From contig NZ_CP070608.1 of assembly GCF_017068455.1 (NCBI RefSeq), positions 2,337,488 to 2,401,487 on the forward strand: a DNA stretch of 64,000 bases, written 5' to 3'. This stretch comes from Fulvivirga lutea. GTDB taxonomy: Bacteria > Bacteroidota > Bacteroidia > Cytophagales > Cyclobacteriaceae. Position 1 is the first letter of the stretch, and each line of letters opens with the position of its first letter. This document shows, in pieces, positions 26,374-34,738 of the stretch. Both the position numbers and the translations under genes were made by a program. The notes beneath the pieces are model-generated. The model was not told where the DNA came from. It worked only from the letters and a program-made list of their open reading frames with translations, and did no database searches.

Positions 26374-27054
26374 ATGAAGAAGTACATATTAAGTCTTGTG
26401 ATATTCAGCTTCGCAATTGGGTCTTTCGCACAGGAAGTAGAGGAGAGAAAATTATCATCTTTTGATGAAGTGCAAGTGTCTCAGGGTATTGATGCTTACC
26501 TGCAAAAAGGAACAAAAGAATCGATAAAAGTGGAAGTAAAAGGCATACCATTGGAGGATGTACTTACTGAGGTTTTTGGAGATCGTTTAAAAGTACATTT
26601 GGTGAGAAATAGATGGCGAGATTATTCGGTAGTTGTTCATATAACTTACGTAAAGCTGGAAGAAATTTCAGCAAGTAGTGCAGCAAATGTAGTAGGCAGA
26701 AATAAGATCCAGTCAGACAGGTTAATTTTGGATGTATCGAGTGCGGCAGATATTGAGGTTGACGTGGAGGTGAACGAATTAACTGCGGATGCTTCCAGCT
26801 CGGGTGATATTGAAGTATCAGGTAAGGCTAAATACTTTGAAGTTGACGCCAGTAGTGCAGGGGGAGTAGATGCCTATGATTTGGAAGCAGAAATTGTTAG
26901 AGTGGATGTAAGCAGTGGAGCGGATGCAAGAGTTTACGCAACAAAAGAAATTGATGCTGAGGCGAGCAGTGGTGGCAGTGTTCGGTATAGAGGTAATCCA
27001 GGTAAATCGAGATCGGATACCAGTAGTGGCGGCTCTGTTAGAAAGTCTAATTAA
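26374..27054 (+). CDS. DUF2807 (head GIN) secreted beta-helix protein
   Basis: A 226-residue protein with a signal peptide ending SFAQ. The mature chain is a right-handed beta-helix-like DUF2807 domain: FDEVQVSQGIDAYLQKG opens it, and repeated ASSAANV, VSSAADIEV, ASSSGDIEV and ASSGGSV rungs follow at regular intervals. Such proteins are common in Bacteroidota and have no defined function; putative auto-transporter adhesin is a frequent label. The serine-glycine-rich end stops just before a strong terminator. Confidence 0.88.
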   Translation: MKKYILSLVIFSFAIGSFAQEVEERKLSSFDEVQVSQGIDAYLQKGTKESIKVEVKGIPLEDVLTEVFGDRLKVHLVRNRWRDYSVVVHITYVKLEEISASSAANVVGRNKIQSDRLILDVSSAADIEVDVEVNELTADASSSGDIEVSGKAKYFEVDASSAGGVDAYDLEAEIVRVDVSSGADARVYATKEIDAEASSGGSVRYRGNPGKSRSDTSSGGSVRKSN

Positions 27055-27058
27055 TTAC

Positions 27059-27087
27059 AACCCTGACGGTTCCGTCAGGGTTTTTTT
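27059..27087 (+). terminator. Rho-independent terminator
   Basis: AACCCTGACGG pairs with CCGTCAGGGTT around a 2-base centre and is followed by seven T. It lies between the DUF2807 gene and the ATG of the DUF2062 gene, and shows that the long frame starting at 26915 is not the true start of that gene. Confidence 0.92.
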
Positions 27088-27106
27088 ATTTCTATCTTGG
27101 TGGCGT

Positions 27107-27589
27107 ATGGCCAATAAGTTTCGCAAAAAGATAGAAGAAAAGATTCTGAAGCCAATCATTGGCTTCTTAAAACAGGGGATGACCCCAACAAAGCTCGCTT
27201 TGTCCATCAGCCTTGGGTTTTGTTTTGGCTTATTTCCAATAGTTGGTATTACTACTTTACTCTGCCTCATTATCGCCTTTGTCTTTAAATTGAATCTTGC
27301 GGCAATCCAGTTGATCAATTATTTGGTTTATCCTTTTCAATTGGTTGTACTAATTCCATTAATACACCTTGGTTCTAATATGTTAGGTGTTAACCCAATA
27401 CCTTACTCCATACAGGAAGTTATGGATTTAATAAGTGAAGATTGGTTGAAGGCAGTTGAAATGCTATGGATGGCCACACTTATGGGAATGTTTGCCTGGT
27501 TAGTAACCATTGTGCCAGCTAGTTTTATTGGATACTTTATTTTAAGAAGTATCTTTCTAAAAATGGCAGGTAAGCCTAGCGATGATTAA
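27107..27589 (+). CDS. DUF2062 membrane protein
   Basis: A 160-residue inner-membrane protein, start placed at the ATG at 27107. The DUF2062 pattern is clear: a basic N-terminal helix, TPTKLALSISLGFCFGLFPI and then three more transmembrane segments (LCLIIAFVFKL, NYLVYPFQLVVLIPL, VPASFIGYFILRSIF). The open frame begins 64 codons earlier, but that part is the DUF2807 gene read in another frame and it runs through a terminator, so I reject it. Function of the family is unknown. It ends 14 bases inside the LtaS-like gene on the other strand. Confidence 0.85.
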   Translation: MANKFRKKIEEKILKPIIGFLKQGMTPTKLALSISLGFCFGLFPIVGITTLLCLIIAFVFKLNLAAIQLINYLVYPFQLVVLIPLIHLGSNMLGVNPIPYSIQEVMDLISEDWLKAVEMLWMATLMGMFAWLVTIVPASFIGYFILRSIFLKMAGKPSDD

Positions 27590-29402
27590 AATCTAAATAT
27601 AACTTTTGTAAATAAGCACGACCTTTTTGTTTGCCGGTGTCGTTGGCTCCTTCATTAGTAATAAATTGCTTTCCTGTATTGTCGTAAATTACTTTCTCAT
27701 TTTTAGACAAGTAACCTACTCCATTGTTGTAAATAAATATAGCAAACGGGTCTAAATTATCGGAAAGCATGTTGTTGCTAAAAATGTAAGATGAATCCTG
27801 AAAGCCTAATTGCGCAAACAGAGTGTTGGCAATGTCTGTTTGTGTTCCGTAATTATGAATTACGGTATCTTGTTTGTTAATAGCACCACCTAACCAAAGC
27901 ATTGGAATTTTAAATCGGTCAGGATTTGAAATACCTTCATTGCCAGGCATAAAATGTCCATGATCTGCAGTGATAATAATTAATGTACTGTCCCACCAAT
28001 TGGTTTGCTTGGCCTTTGCAATAAATTCCCCGAGACTCTTATCTGTATAATATGCGGAGTTTTTGAACATACTTTCATTATCATCACCTTCAATGACTGT
28101 TTCCATTGGCACTTCAAATGGCTCATGACTACTTTGTGTCATCATGATTTTAAAGAATGGTTCTTTTACCGCCTTGGCTTCTTCCAAAAACTTATCGAAT
28201 ACGAAATGGTCATGAACGCCCCATTTGGAGGTATTATGTTCTGGCGGAAAATTCTTGCTGTGTGTTACCTTATCAAATTGCCCGTTAGTGAGGTACGATT
28301 TGAAATTAGCATAGTCGATATTATAGCCATAAGTAAATTGAGTTGCATACCCTCTGGCCTTTAAATTTTTGTTGATATATGGTAGCGTACTGGTTTTTTT
28401 AGGGAATTTGATGATTGAACCAAGTGGTTGTCTTGGGTAGCCGTTAAGAACGGAAATGATGCCCATGTCGGTTCTATCTCCTGAAGAATAGAAATTATCA
28501 AAAAGTATTCCCTCATGAACGAGATTATTAATGTTTGGTGTAATTCCCGGCAATCCGCCTAGTGGCTCAATAAACCTGAAAGAATAACTTTCTAGCATTA
28601 TAATCATCACATTGGGCTTTTTAACATTCAAAAGTTTTAAGCCAGTGGTGTCCTGCACAATAAGATTTTCAAAAATGCTATCTGATAAATCCTTTTCAAG
28701 ATAGTTTTCAGGGTACTTTAATCGATTAATTTTTCTTACGGCATAGCCAAAATTGTATACAACATTAATTGCCGAATGATTGGCAAACATATTGGAGTCA
28801 TGGAAATAAACGGTTCCTGTGTTTATTGGGGCCACTCCGGTGGTGCCGCGAATTGGTGCAATTAGAAGCCCTGTCAATAATAAAATAACCAAGCTAGACT
28901 TATATTCAGATTTTTCAAGATTGGATATAGCCGATCCGATAAATCTATGGTAACAGTACACTGACGCAGAAAAGAACAATAGCCAGAAAGTAACCATGAT
29001 GATGGTTGTTAACGGATCACCTGATCCTGCCGCTTCCTTGCCTATATATAGTAATGGAGTTGCATCCATTCTAAAGCTCCAGTGGCTGTAAAGTTCCATG
29101 TCTAATACCACGATAAAAGAGCTAATAAAAAGCATTAAAGTGGTATAAGCCAACAGACTAATTTTTAGAACTTTTGAATTAAAGTAGGTGGTGAGTGTTA
29201 TTAACAGTCCTGGTATTAATGTGAAATATCCGGCTACTGTTAAGTCTAACCTCGCCCCATTGAGCATGGATAGTATAATATCACCAAAGCCCATAGCAGC
29301 TGTATTTTCATATTGATACACCATGAAAAACACTCTGGAGATTTGAAAAAACACAAACCAGAATAAAAAATAGCTGAGAAATAGCTTTATGCGCTGAGCC
29401 AT
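27576..29402 (-). CDS. LtaS-like membrane phospho-head-group transferase (alkaline phosphatase superfamily)
   Basis: A 608-residue membrane protein starting at the ATG at 29402 (the frame extends to a TTG at 29420). Five transmembrane helices occupy about residues 1-200; the rest is an extracytoplasmic sulfatase-type domain. MIIMLESYSFRF supplies the first metal ligand (E), SSGDRTDMGI carries the Thr nucleophile (Thr311), and IITADHGHF the late D-H metal pair. Relatives transfer phosphoglycerol or phosphoethanolamine from a lipid to an acceptor, or cleave it. It is the last gene of the phosphonate unit, 53 bases after the HAD gene, which suggests the head group handled here is aminoethylphosphonate; that is inference. 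Confidence 0.85.
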   Translation of the reverse strand: MAQRIKLFLSYFLFWFVFFQISRVFFMVYQYENTAAMGFGDIILSMLNGARLDLTVAGYFTLIPGLLITLTTYFNSKVLKISLLAYTTLMLFISSFIVVLDMELYSHWSFRMDATPLLYIGKEAAGSGDPLTTIIMVTFWLLFFSASVYCYHRFIGSAISNLEKSEYKSSLVILLLTGLLIAPIRGTTGVAPINTGTVYFHDSNMFANHSAINVVYNFGYAVRKINRLKYPENYLEKDLSDSIFENLIVQDTTGLKLLNVKKPNVMIIMLESYSFRFIEPLGGLPGITPNINNLVHEGILFDNFYSSGDRTDMGIISVLNGYPRQPLGSIIKFPKKTSTLPYINKNLKARGYATQFTYGYNIDYANFKSYLTNGQFDKVTHSKNFPPEHNTSKWGVHDHFVFDKFLEEAKAVKEPFFKIMMTQSSHEPFEVPMETVIEGDDNESMFKNSAYYTDKSLGEFIAKAKQTNWWDSTLIIITADHGHFMPGNEGISNPDRFKIPMLWLGGAINKQDTVIHNYGTQTDIANTLFAQLGFQDSSYIFSNNMLSDNLDPFAIFIYNNGVGYLSKNEKVIYDNTGKQFITNEGANDTGKQKGRAYLQKLYLDFNHR

Positions 29403-29455
29403 ACTTAAAATTTTCCGCAAAGAAAATGTTATTAAATGGGTCTTACAAATATTGA

Positions 29456-30109
29456 TTAATTATTAGCAGTAAGTAGAGCAGATAGTTCCTGAGGAGTGTC
29501 CACCAAATAATCAGGATGAAAAGAACTTAACACCTTTTTGGTATGGAATCCCCAAGTTACACTCACTATCGGTAACCCGCATTGCTGTGCTGCTTCAATA
29601 TCTCTGGTTTCATCACCAATTAAAAGAATTTGTCGAGGATCTAATTCATACTCTTTTATAAGAGCATTAATGGTTCTGTACTTTTTGAATAAGCGGATGC
29701 CGGTAGAATAATATGAAAACGATTCTGTCAGTCCGTGATTATCGAGAAACGTTTTAGTGTTTTGTAACGAATTGCTGGTAACAATACCAAGCTTATAATT
29801 TTCAGCAAGGTCTTTTATTACCTCTACCATTCCCTCGAAAGGATGTAATTGATCTATGCTTTTTGATAAACTCTTACGAAAGGCGGAGGCCACAAACGGA
29901 AGCTTAACCAACGATATACCAATAGCTTTAATAGCATTTTGAGTGGATAGATTTCTGTAAAAATCTAAATCCTGTTTATCAGCAATTTGTTTGTATCGGA
30001 ATTTATGAGATAATTGATTTGATATTTTTATGCCTAATTCGAGCGTATCGGCAATGGTTCCATCAAAGTCGAATATGATGGTTTCTATATTTTTAAGCTT
30101 ATCAGGCAA
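29456..30109 (-). CDS. HAD-family phosphatase, phosphoglycolate-phosphatase-like
   Basis: A 217-residue haloacid-dehalogenase-type hydrolase. Motif I is IIFDFDGTIADT (two aspartates), motif II VTSNSL, motif III a lysine in LFKKYRTI and motif IV LLIGDETRDIEAA; a helical cap lies between motifs I and II. It starts with TTG (no ATG lies before motif I) 3 bases after the nucleotidyltransferase stop. It lacks the motif pattern of phosphonoacetaldehyde hydrolase PhnX, so it is more likely a phosphatase; its substrate in this pathway is unknown. Confidence 0.82.
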   Translation of the reverse strand: MPDKLKNIETIIFDFDGTIADTLELGIKISNQLSHKFRYKQIADKQDLDFYRNLSTQNAIKAIGISLVKLPFVASAFRKSLSKSIDQLHPFEGMVEVIKDLAENYKLGIVTSNSLQNTKTFLDNHGLTESFSYYSTGIRLFKKYRTINALIKEYELDPRQILLIGDETRDIEAAQQCGLPIVSVTWGFHTKKVLSSFHPDYLVDTPQELSALLTANN

Positions 30110-30112
30110 GAA

Positions 30113-30856
30113 TTATTGATCTCGTTGCTGTATCAATGGATAAACCATTTCCAGTGCTCTGTTCAAATGATTTTCATCATCAATTTCGCACCATGCGAGG
30201 CCTTCCACTTTTTTTATAAAGATATCTTTTGTCTTAGAAATACCAACGAAATCATCCTCATAATGAAAGCTACGATCACCCTTATCGTATAATTTCATAG
30301 CATAATCACACATGAGGTTGAAGGTGCTTAATGATATTTTGCTAATGCCTACCAATTCGCCTGATATGTGATTTAACTCTGAAGGTTTCTTGCTCATGTT
30401 GGTTAAATGAGACTGCTCATTAGCCTCAATGTACACTTCATCATTCGAGTTTGTTTTACCACTCGCTAAAACAATATCTTGGTGTGTGTCTGTAATTAAA
30501 TGTGTAAGAGCTGCTTTTTCATAGAGCAAATCACCTTCGAGTAGTAAAAAATCTTCATTGATTAAAGATTTTAAATTGTACAGAGTGTACATGCTGCCTG
30601 TAGCCGCGTAATCGTCATTGCGATGTGTTTCTATTTGAGGAAACTCATTTTTAAGATTATCAAAGAACTCATTTAAATAGCCAGTACCAATGATGATTCG
30701 GGTAATTCCCTGGTTTAGTAAGTTTTCAATAGAGCGATGAATTAATGTTTTTCCATCAATTTCTAAAAAGGCCTTGGGCTTTTCTTTTGTTCGATCTTTT
30801 AATCTGCTGCCTAGTCCGGCAGCCAAAATAACAGCCGTTTTAATAGCGCCACTCAT
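30113..30856 (-). CDS. Nucleotidyltransferase, candidate CTP:2-aminoethylphosphonate cytidylyltransferase
   Basis: A 247-residue sugar-phosphate-type nucleotidyltransferase. The canonical NTP loop is intact: VILAAGLGSRLKDRTKEKPK, with G-x-G-x-R and the PK pair. EGDLLYE carries the metal-binding aspartate and WCEIDDENHL the second acidic site. Given the operon, the likely reaction is activation of aminoethylphosphonate as CMP-AEP (PntC-like), which the CDP-alcohol phosphotransferase could use. A phosphocholine or other small-molecule cytidylyltransferase is the main alternative. It overlaps the upstream stop as TAATG. Confidence 0.78.
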   Translation of the reverse strand: MSGAIKTAVILAAGLGSRLKDRTKEKPKAFLEIDGKTLIHRSIENLLNQGITRIIIGTGYLNEFFDNLKNEFPQIETHRNDDYAATGSMYTLYNLKSLINEDFLLLEGDLLYEKAALTHLITDTHQDIVLASGKTNSNDEVYIEANEQSHLTNMSKKPSELNHISGELVGISKISLSTFNLMCDYAMKLYDKGDRSFHYEDDFVGISKTKDIFIKKVEGLAWCEIDDENHLNRALEMVYPLIQQRDQ

Positions 30857-31983
30857 TAGTTTTTAAGAAAATTCATGAGCCGTTCTTTCACCTCGTGAGG
30901 TTTAATAGTTGGCCTGCCAAGTTCTTTTGGAGAACCTTTGGCTATTTTTAAATGAATAAAAGTGGCCTTTGGGTTTGATGACCAATTGGCAAGTTCATCT
31001 TTCAACTCATCTAAGGTGTTTACTTTAATAGCCACGGGGTAGCCGGTAGCATGAGCCACAGTGGCAAAATCGATATTAGGTGAAATGGTAGCCTGACCAC
31101 CGGTAGAATCGTGTGTGCTATTATCGAGTAGGATGTGTAACAGATTATTCGGGTGGTAGTAACCATTGGTTCCAAAATTACCCATCCTCATTAGTGCCGC
31201 ACCATCACCATCTATAGCTACTGATTTTATGGATTTGTCGGCAAGTGCCAAACCCAAAGCCATGGAGCTAATGCAACCCATGGATCCTACCATATACAAA
31301 TTATTAGGCTTGTCTTCAATTTCGAATAACTCTCTGCCGGTTTTACCTGTTGTGGCTAATAATGCTGTTTTATTATCAGCCCAATTAGAAATAGCTGTTA
31401 AAGCTTCGGTTCTGGTAGGTGATACTTCTTCTTTATCCGAATGTTTTAATTCTTTGGCGAAAGTTGTTGAGATATTTTGTGTTTTAAGTGTCACCTCATC
31501 AAATGTGCCCTTCTTTACTACAAAGAAAAATGTCTTGTTATTTTCTATTGCTTGATTGGCTCTTTTAAGTTGCTCTTTAGCTTCATTCAAATCATTAGCC
31601 AGATATTCCCACTCAACCTCCATAGAGCTTAGCATATTTCCTGTGATTCGCCCCATTAATTCGTGCTGTGGTTCATCGTTCAGTCCTTCTTCGCCACGCA
31701 AGCTTACAAAGCCTAGTACAGGTAATTTAAATGAGTAATTCAATGAGGTAAGGGGAGAAGTAGCATTGGTTAATCCAGAGTTTTGCATCAACACCACAGA
31801 TTTTTTACCTGCAAGATATGCACCGGCTGAGGTAGCTACTGCATCACCCTCATTCGCAGCCATTACATAGTCACACTCATTAATAGCATAATTGATGAGG
31901 TATTTAAGAAAGGAGCAAGGCACCCCACTGTAAAAATCAAAACCTAAATCTTTTAAAGCTGAGCCAAATTGTTGTGTATTCAT
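30856..31983 (-). CDS. aepY: Phosphonopyruvate decarboxylase
   Basis: A 375-residue thiamine-diphosphate enzyme that converts phosphonopyruvate to phosphonoacetaldehyde, pulling the mutase reaction forward. The N terminus FYSGVPCSFLKYLI and the glutamate in AANEGDAVATSAGAYLAGK are typical of Ppd, as is the segment RGEEGLNDEPQHELMG. The C-terminal ThDP-binding motif is DGDGAALMRMGNFGTNG with a following HDSTGGQ. Length equals the family norm. It lies 3 bases after the mutase stop and overlaps the next start by one base. Confidence 0.93.
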   Translation of the reverse strand: MNTQQFGSALKDLGFDFYSGVPCSFLKYLINYAINECDYVMAANEGDAVATSAGAYLAGKKSVVLMQNSGLTNATSPLTSLNYSFKLPVLGFVSLRGEEGLNDEPQHELMGRITGNMLSSMEVEWEYLANDLNEAKEQLKRANQAIENNKTFFFVVKKGTFDEVTLKTQNISTTFAKELKHSDKEEVSPTRTEALTAISNWADNKTALLATTGKTGRELFEIEDKPNNLYMVGSMGCISSMALGLALADKSIKSVAIDGDGAALMRMGNFGTNGYYHPNNLLHILLDNSTHDSTGGQATISPNIDFATVAHATGYPVAIKVNTLDELKDELANWSSNPKATFIHLKIAKGSPKELGRPTIKPHEVKERLMNFLKN

Positions 31984-31986
31984 TGC

Positions 31987-33582
31987 TTAAATTCTGAGTT
32001 TACCTGCTTCTTGATAATCAACCATAGTATCTACATCTAACCAGGCACCGCTAATGTATTTTACCGCAATTGTATGTTCTTTGGCGATTTCATTAAATAG
32101 ATCAGTGCAAGTCATTTGTTTGAAATTCTTGTCTTTACTCAACGTATCTAATGCCTTTCTTACAATCTCAGATCCATTTGAATTAACCTTCCATAAACCA
32201 ATAAATTCACCATGCGCTTTCTTTTCTAATTCAATACCCATGGACTTGAATTTGGCAGTGCCTCTGAAGTTCTTTTTACTATACTTCTTACTTGCTCTTA
32301 CCAGATCTTTGTCACCCGTTGGTTTTTTGCTATCTGCATCAACAATCAAAGTAATGTCATTGGTATCATTCAATAATTCGTGAAGAACATATTTCTTAAA
32401 AATGATGTCTCCATAGCTGATAACGGTGTTTTCTTTTATTTCATCTTTGGCCAGATAGAGTGAATACAACTCTTTAGTAGAGGCAAAATCATCGTTATCA
32501 ACTGCCTTGATGTTACCGAGGCTTATTTTGTCTTTTGCAAAACCTCTCACCACCGTAATATCCTTAATACCAACCTGATTAAATTCATCAATTTGAGTAC
32601 TTAATAATGATTTACCATTAACCTCTAATAAGGTTTTAGGTTTGTCTTTTACTAACTCTCCCAGTGAACCCTGGCTAGCGGCAAGGATTATATTATTCAC
32701 TTTTTTACCTGTTGTTGGTAAATACAGTTTTTCAGCTTCCTTCAACTCATCTGCACCTTGTATTCTAAACACCTCAGAAACGGTCACTACGTTGCCCTCT
32801 ACATTTATCAATGATTGATCATCGTAAATCCGCTTCGTGGTGTCTTGCATTACCTTTATAGAAGCACGCATATTATGGTTCGCCCAAATAGCCATGCTTA
32901 CACCTAAGTCTCTAAAATGATCTGTTGGCGTAGAATAATATTTTGTAGGAACAATAATGACAGGGCAACGGTCACCCCATTCTTTCATAAATGCATCAAC
33001 ATCTGAAGAATCAGCCTTTTTGCTGTGGCAAAGGATCGCATCAGCTCCGGCATTATGATAGGCATCTGCTCTTCTCAATGCTTCATCTAATCCCCAGCCT
33101 GCAATAAATGCCTCAAGTCTGGCCACCACAGAAAAATCAGGGTCTTGTTGAGTATCCTTTGCCGCTTTTATTTTGCCGGAAAATTCGTCAATATCTGCTA
33201 ATGGCTGATTTTCACCGCCTATAAATGAATTAGTTTTAGGAAACAGCTTGTCTTCTATACAAACGGCTGCAACATCTCTTTGCTCCAGTTTTTTCACCAG
33301 CCTTCTCATGTTGTTGAAGTTTCCATAACCAGTATCGCCATCTAAAAGTATTGGAATAGTGGTGGCATCACTCATAAACTCCAGCACATCAAGTACCTGA
33401 GTCCAGGAGGCTTCGTTGTTATCTCTTACACCTAATGCCGCTGATATTGACAGACCACTGCCCCATATGCCTTTAAAACCTGCTTCTTCAACTATTTTTG
33501 CTGAAAGCCCATTATGAGCTTCCATTATAAATTCTAACTCCTTGCTAAGGAGCATTTTTCTAAACTGGGTAGTTTTTTTCAT
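31987..33582 (-). CDS. aepX: Phosphoenolpyruvate mutase fused to a nucleotidyltransferase-like domain
   Basis: A 531-residue fusion starting at the ATG at 33582; the frame opens with a TTG at 33591 that lies inside the promoter. Residues 1-290 are PEP mutase, forming the C-P bond: [11 protein letters not shown], the diagnostic [11 protein letters not shown] at about 109-119 (EDKxxxxxNS separates mutases from isocitrate-lyase relatives) and [11 protein letters not shown]. From about 295 an NTP-transferase-like domain follows, but its loop reads [17 protein letters not shown]: the first glycine is serine and the usual arginine is missing, so nucleotide use is uncertain. First gene of a five-gene unit. 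Confidence 0.93.
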   Translation of the reverse strand: MKKTTQFRKMLLSKELEFIMEAHNGLSAKIVEEAGFKGIWGSGLSISAALGVRDNNEASWTQVLDVLEFMSDATTIPILLDGDTGYGNFNNMRRLVKKLEQRDVAAVCIEDKLFPKTNSFIGGENQPLADIDEFSGKIKAAKDTQQDPDFSVVARLEAFIAGWGLDEALRRADAYHNAGADAILCHSKKADSSDVDAFMKEWGDRCPVIIVPTKYYSTPTDHFRDLGVSMAIWANHNMRASIKVMQDTTKRIYDDQSLINVEGNVVTVSEVFRIQGADELKEAEKLYLPTTGKKVNNIILAASQGSLGELVKDKPKTLLEVNGKSLLSTQIDEFNQVGIKDITVVRGFAKDKISLGNIKAVDNDDFASTKELYSLYLAKDEIKENTVISYGDIIFKKYVLHELLNDTNDITLIVDADSKKPTGDKDLVRASKKYSKKNFRGTAKFKSMGIELEKKAHGEFIGLWKVNSNGSEIVRKALDTLSKDKNFKQMTCTDLFNEIAKEHTIAVKYISGAWLDVDTMVDYQEAGKLRI

Positions 33583-33588
33583 AGGGCA

Positions 33589-33596
33589 CAAATATA
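33589..33596 (-). promoter_or_regulatory. -7 box of the PEP mutase unit
   Basis: On the minus strand TATATTTG (33596 to 33589) matches the Bacteroidota -7 consensus and ends 6 bases before the ATG at 33582. The in-frame TTG at 33591 lies inside it and therefore cannot be the start of a transcript-encoded protein. No clear -33 TTTG is seen. Confidence 0.5.
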
Positions 33597-33736
33597 GAAG
33601 GATTTTAGTCTTTGGGCGTAATTAAATAGCGATTGGAAGCTTAATAATTATGCAATCGTTTGTTCTAATTTCGCATAAGCTTGCTAATTGGAATCTCATT
33701 CGGATGTAAGGGCATTTTTGATTTTATTTGCAGTCC

Positions 33737-34738
33737 ATGAAGCCGTATGCATATCAGTGTAAAGATTATTCTTTGCTTACCCCCTTGTTTAAAAAGATAT
33801 TTATTGAGCCTTTAATAGGCTTTATTCCATGGGCGATACCGGCCAACATTATTACTATAATCTCAAATGCCTTCTTCTATATAGCGCTTTACTTTTCGTT
33901 TGATATTTCACTATTAGGAAACGCCACGTTCTTTGTTATTCCTTTATTGCTGCTACTATATTTAATAGGTGATCACCTAGACGGTGCACAAGCTAAAAGG
34001 ACTAAAACTGGTTCGGCTTTAGGTGAGTTTTGTGATCATTATTTAGATGCATTTAATAATGGGATATTGATGCTCATTTTGTTTAACTTATTTTCGGTTA
34101 CAAACCCATATTTGGTAGCCGTTGTACTTGTTACATCATATTGCGCTCATGTAATTGTTTTCTATGAACAATTTAAAACAGGTTGGCTTATTTTTGAAAA
34201 GGTAGGATCGTTAGAAGGAGTCATCCTGGCTATTTTTATCATTATGGCTGCCAGCATTGAACCTGTTTATCAATTTTATGTTAACCCATTAATTTTTGGT
34301 TATTCTGCCATTGAATTACTGCTTATTGGTATAAGCATTGGAGCTGTAGGCACATTTGTAAAAACAGTATTAAGAACACCCAATGTGCGTTATAGTATTT
34401 GGATGTACGTGGTAATCGTATCATTAATTGCTTATCTGGGCAATTATGTGTTCAGTGTTGCAGAGTTAACAGCTGTAGTTACATTATACTCTTCGTTATA
34501 TCTGGGTAAGATCATGCAAGGTCATCTTATTGATGGTATAGAAAGAAGCCCCGGTCTATTTACACCATTGTTTCTTATTATCATTATGGGAGTTCCATCG
34601 CTATATGAGGGGAATACACTTACAGTTTTAATCATCTATTTAGTAGCTAGTATTTTATTATTGATTTATAGAACATTCCAGTCCTTAGGTAAATTTTGGG
34701 TTTGGGTTAATCCTCGTTTAGAAAATGAAATTAGTTGA
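33737..34738 (+). CDS. CDP-alcohol phosphotransferase, choline/ethanolamine phosphotransferase-like
   Basis: A 333-residue membrane protein with about eight transmembrane helices, starting at the ATG at 33737 (TTG at 33728 also in frame). It catalyses transfer of an alcohol-linked head group from a CDP-type donor to a lipid. The active site is DHLDGAQAKRTKTGSALGEF followed by CDHYLD: DG-x2-A-K-x8-G-x3-D-x3-D at residues 82-104, with lysine in place of the common arginine. The stretch GxxAxRTxxxxxLGEFxDHxxD is closer to eukaryotic choline/ethanolamine phosphotransferases than to PgsA or Pss. In this context the donor is probably CMP-AEP and the product a phosphonolipid (inference). The next gene overlaps by 14 bases. 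Confidence 0.88.
   Translation: MKPYAYQCKDYSLLTPLFKKIFIEPLIGFIPWAIPANIITIISNAFFYIALYFSFDISLLGNATFFVIPLLLLLYLIGDHLDGAQAKRTKTGSALGEFCDHYLDAFNNGILMLILFNLFSVTNPYLVAVVLVTSYCAHVIVFYEQFKTGWLIFEKVGSLEGVILAIFIIMAASIEPVYQFYVNPLIFGYSAIELLLIGISIGAVGTFVKTVLRTPNVRYSIWMYVVIVSLIAYLGNYVFSVAELTAVVTLYSSLYLGKIMQGHLIDGIERSPGLFTPLFLIIIMGVPSLYEGNTLTVLIIYLVASILLLIYRTFQSLGKFWVWVNPRLENEIS

Noticed and set aside
26915-27106. 64-codon N-terminal extension of the DUF2062 gene
   Set aside because: It overlaps the DUF2807 gene in another frame and runs through a strong terminator at 27059-27087; the ATG at 27107 begins the family-like sequence.
29456-30109. Phosphonoacetaldehyde hydrolase (PhnX)
   Set aside because: The HAD motifs are those of phosphoglycolate-phosphatase-type enzymes and the Schiff-base lysine pattern of PhnX is not seen; a hydrolase would also work against the biosynthetic route.
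31166-31738. Plus-strand frames inside the decarboxylase gene
   Set aside because: Shadows of a well-supported gene on the other strand; no domain and no start context.
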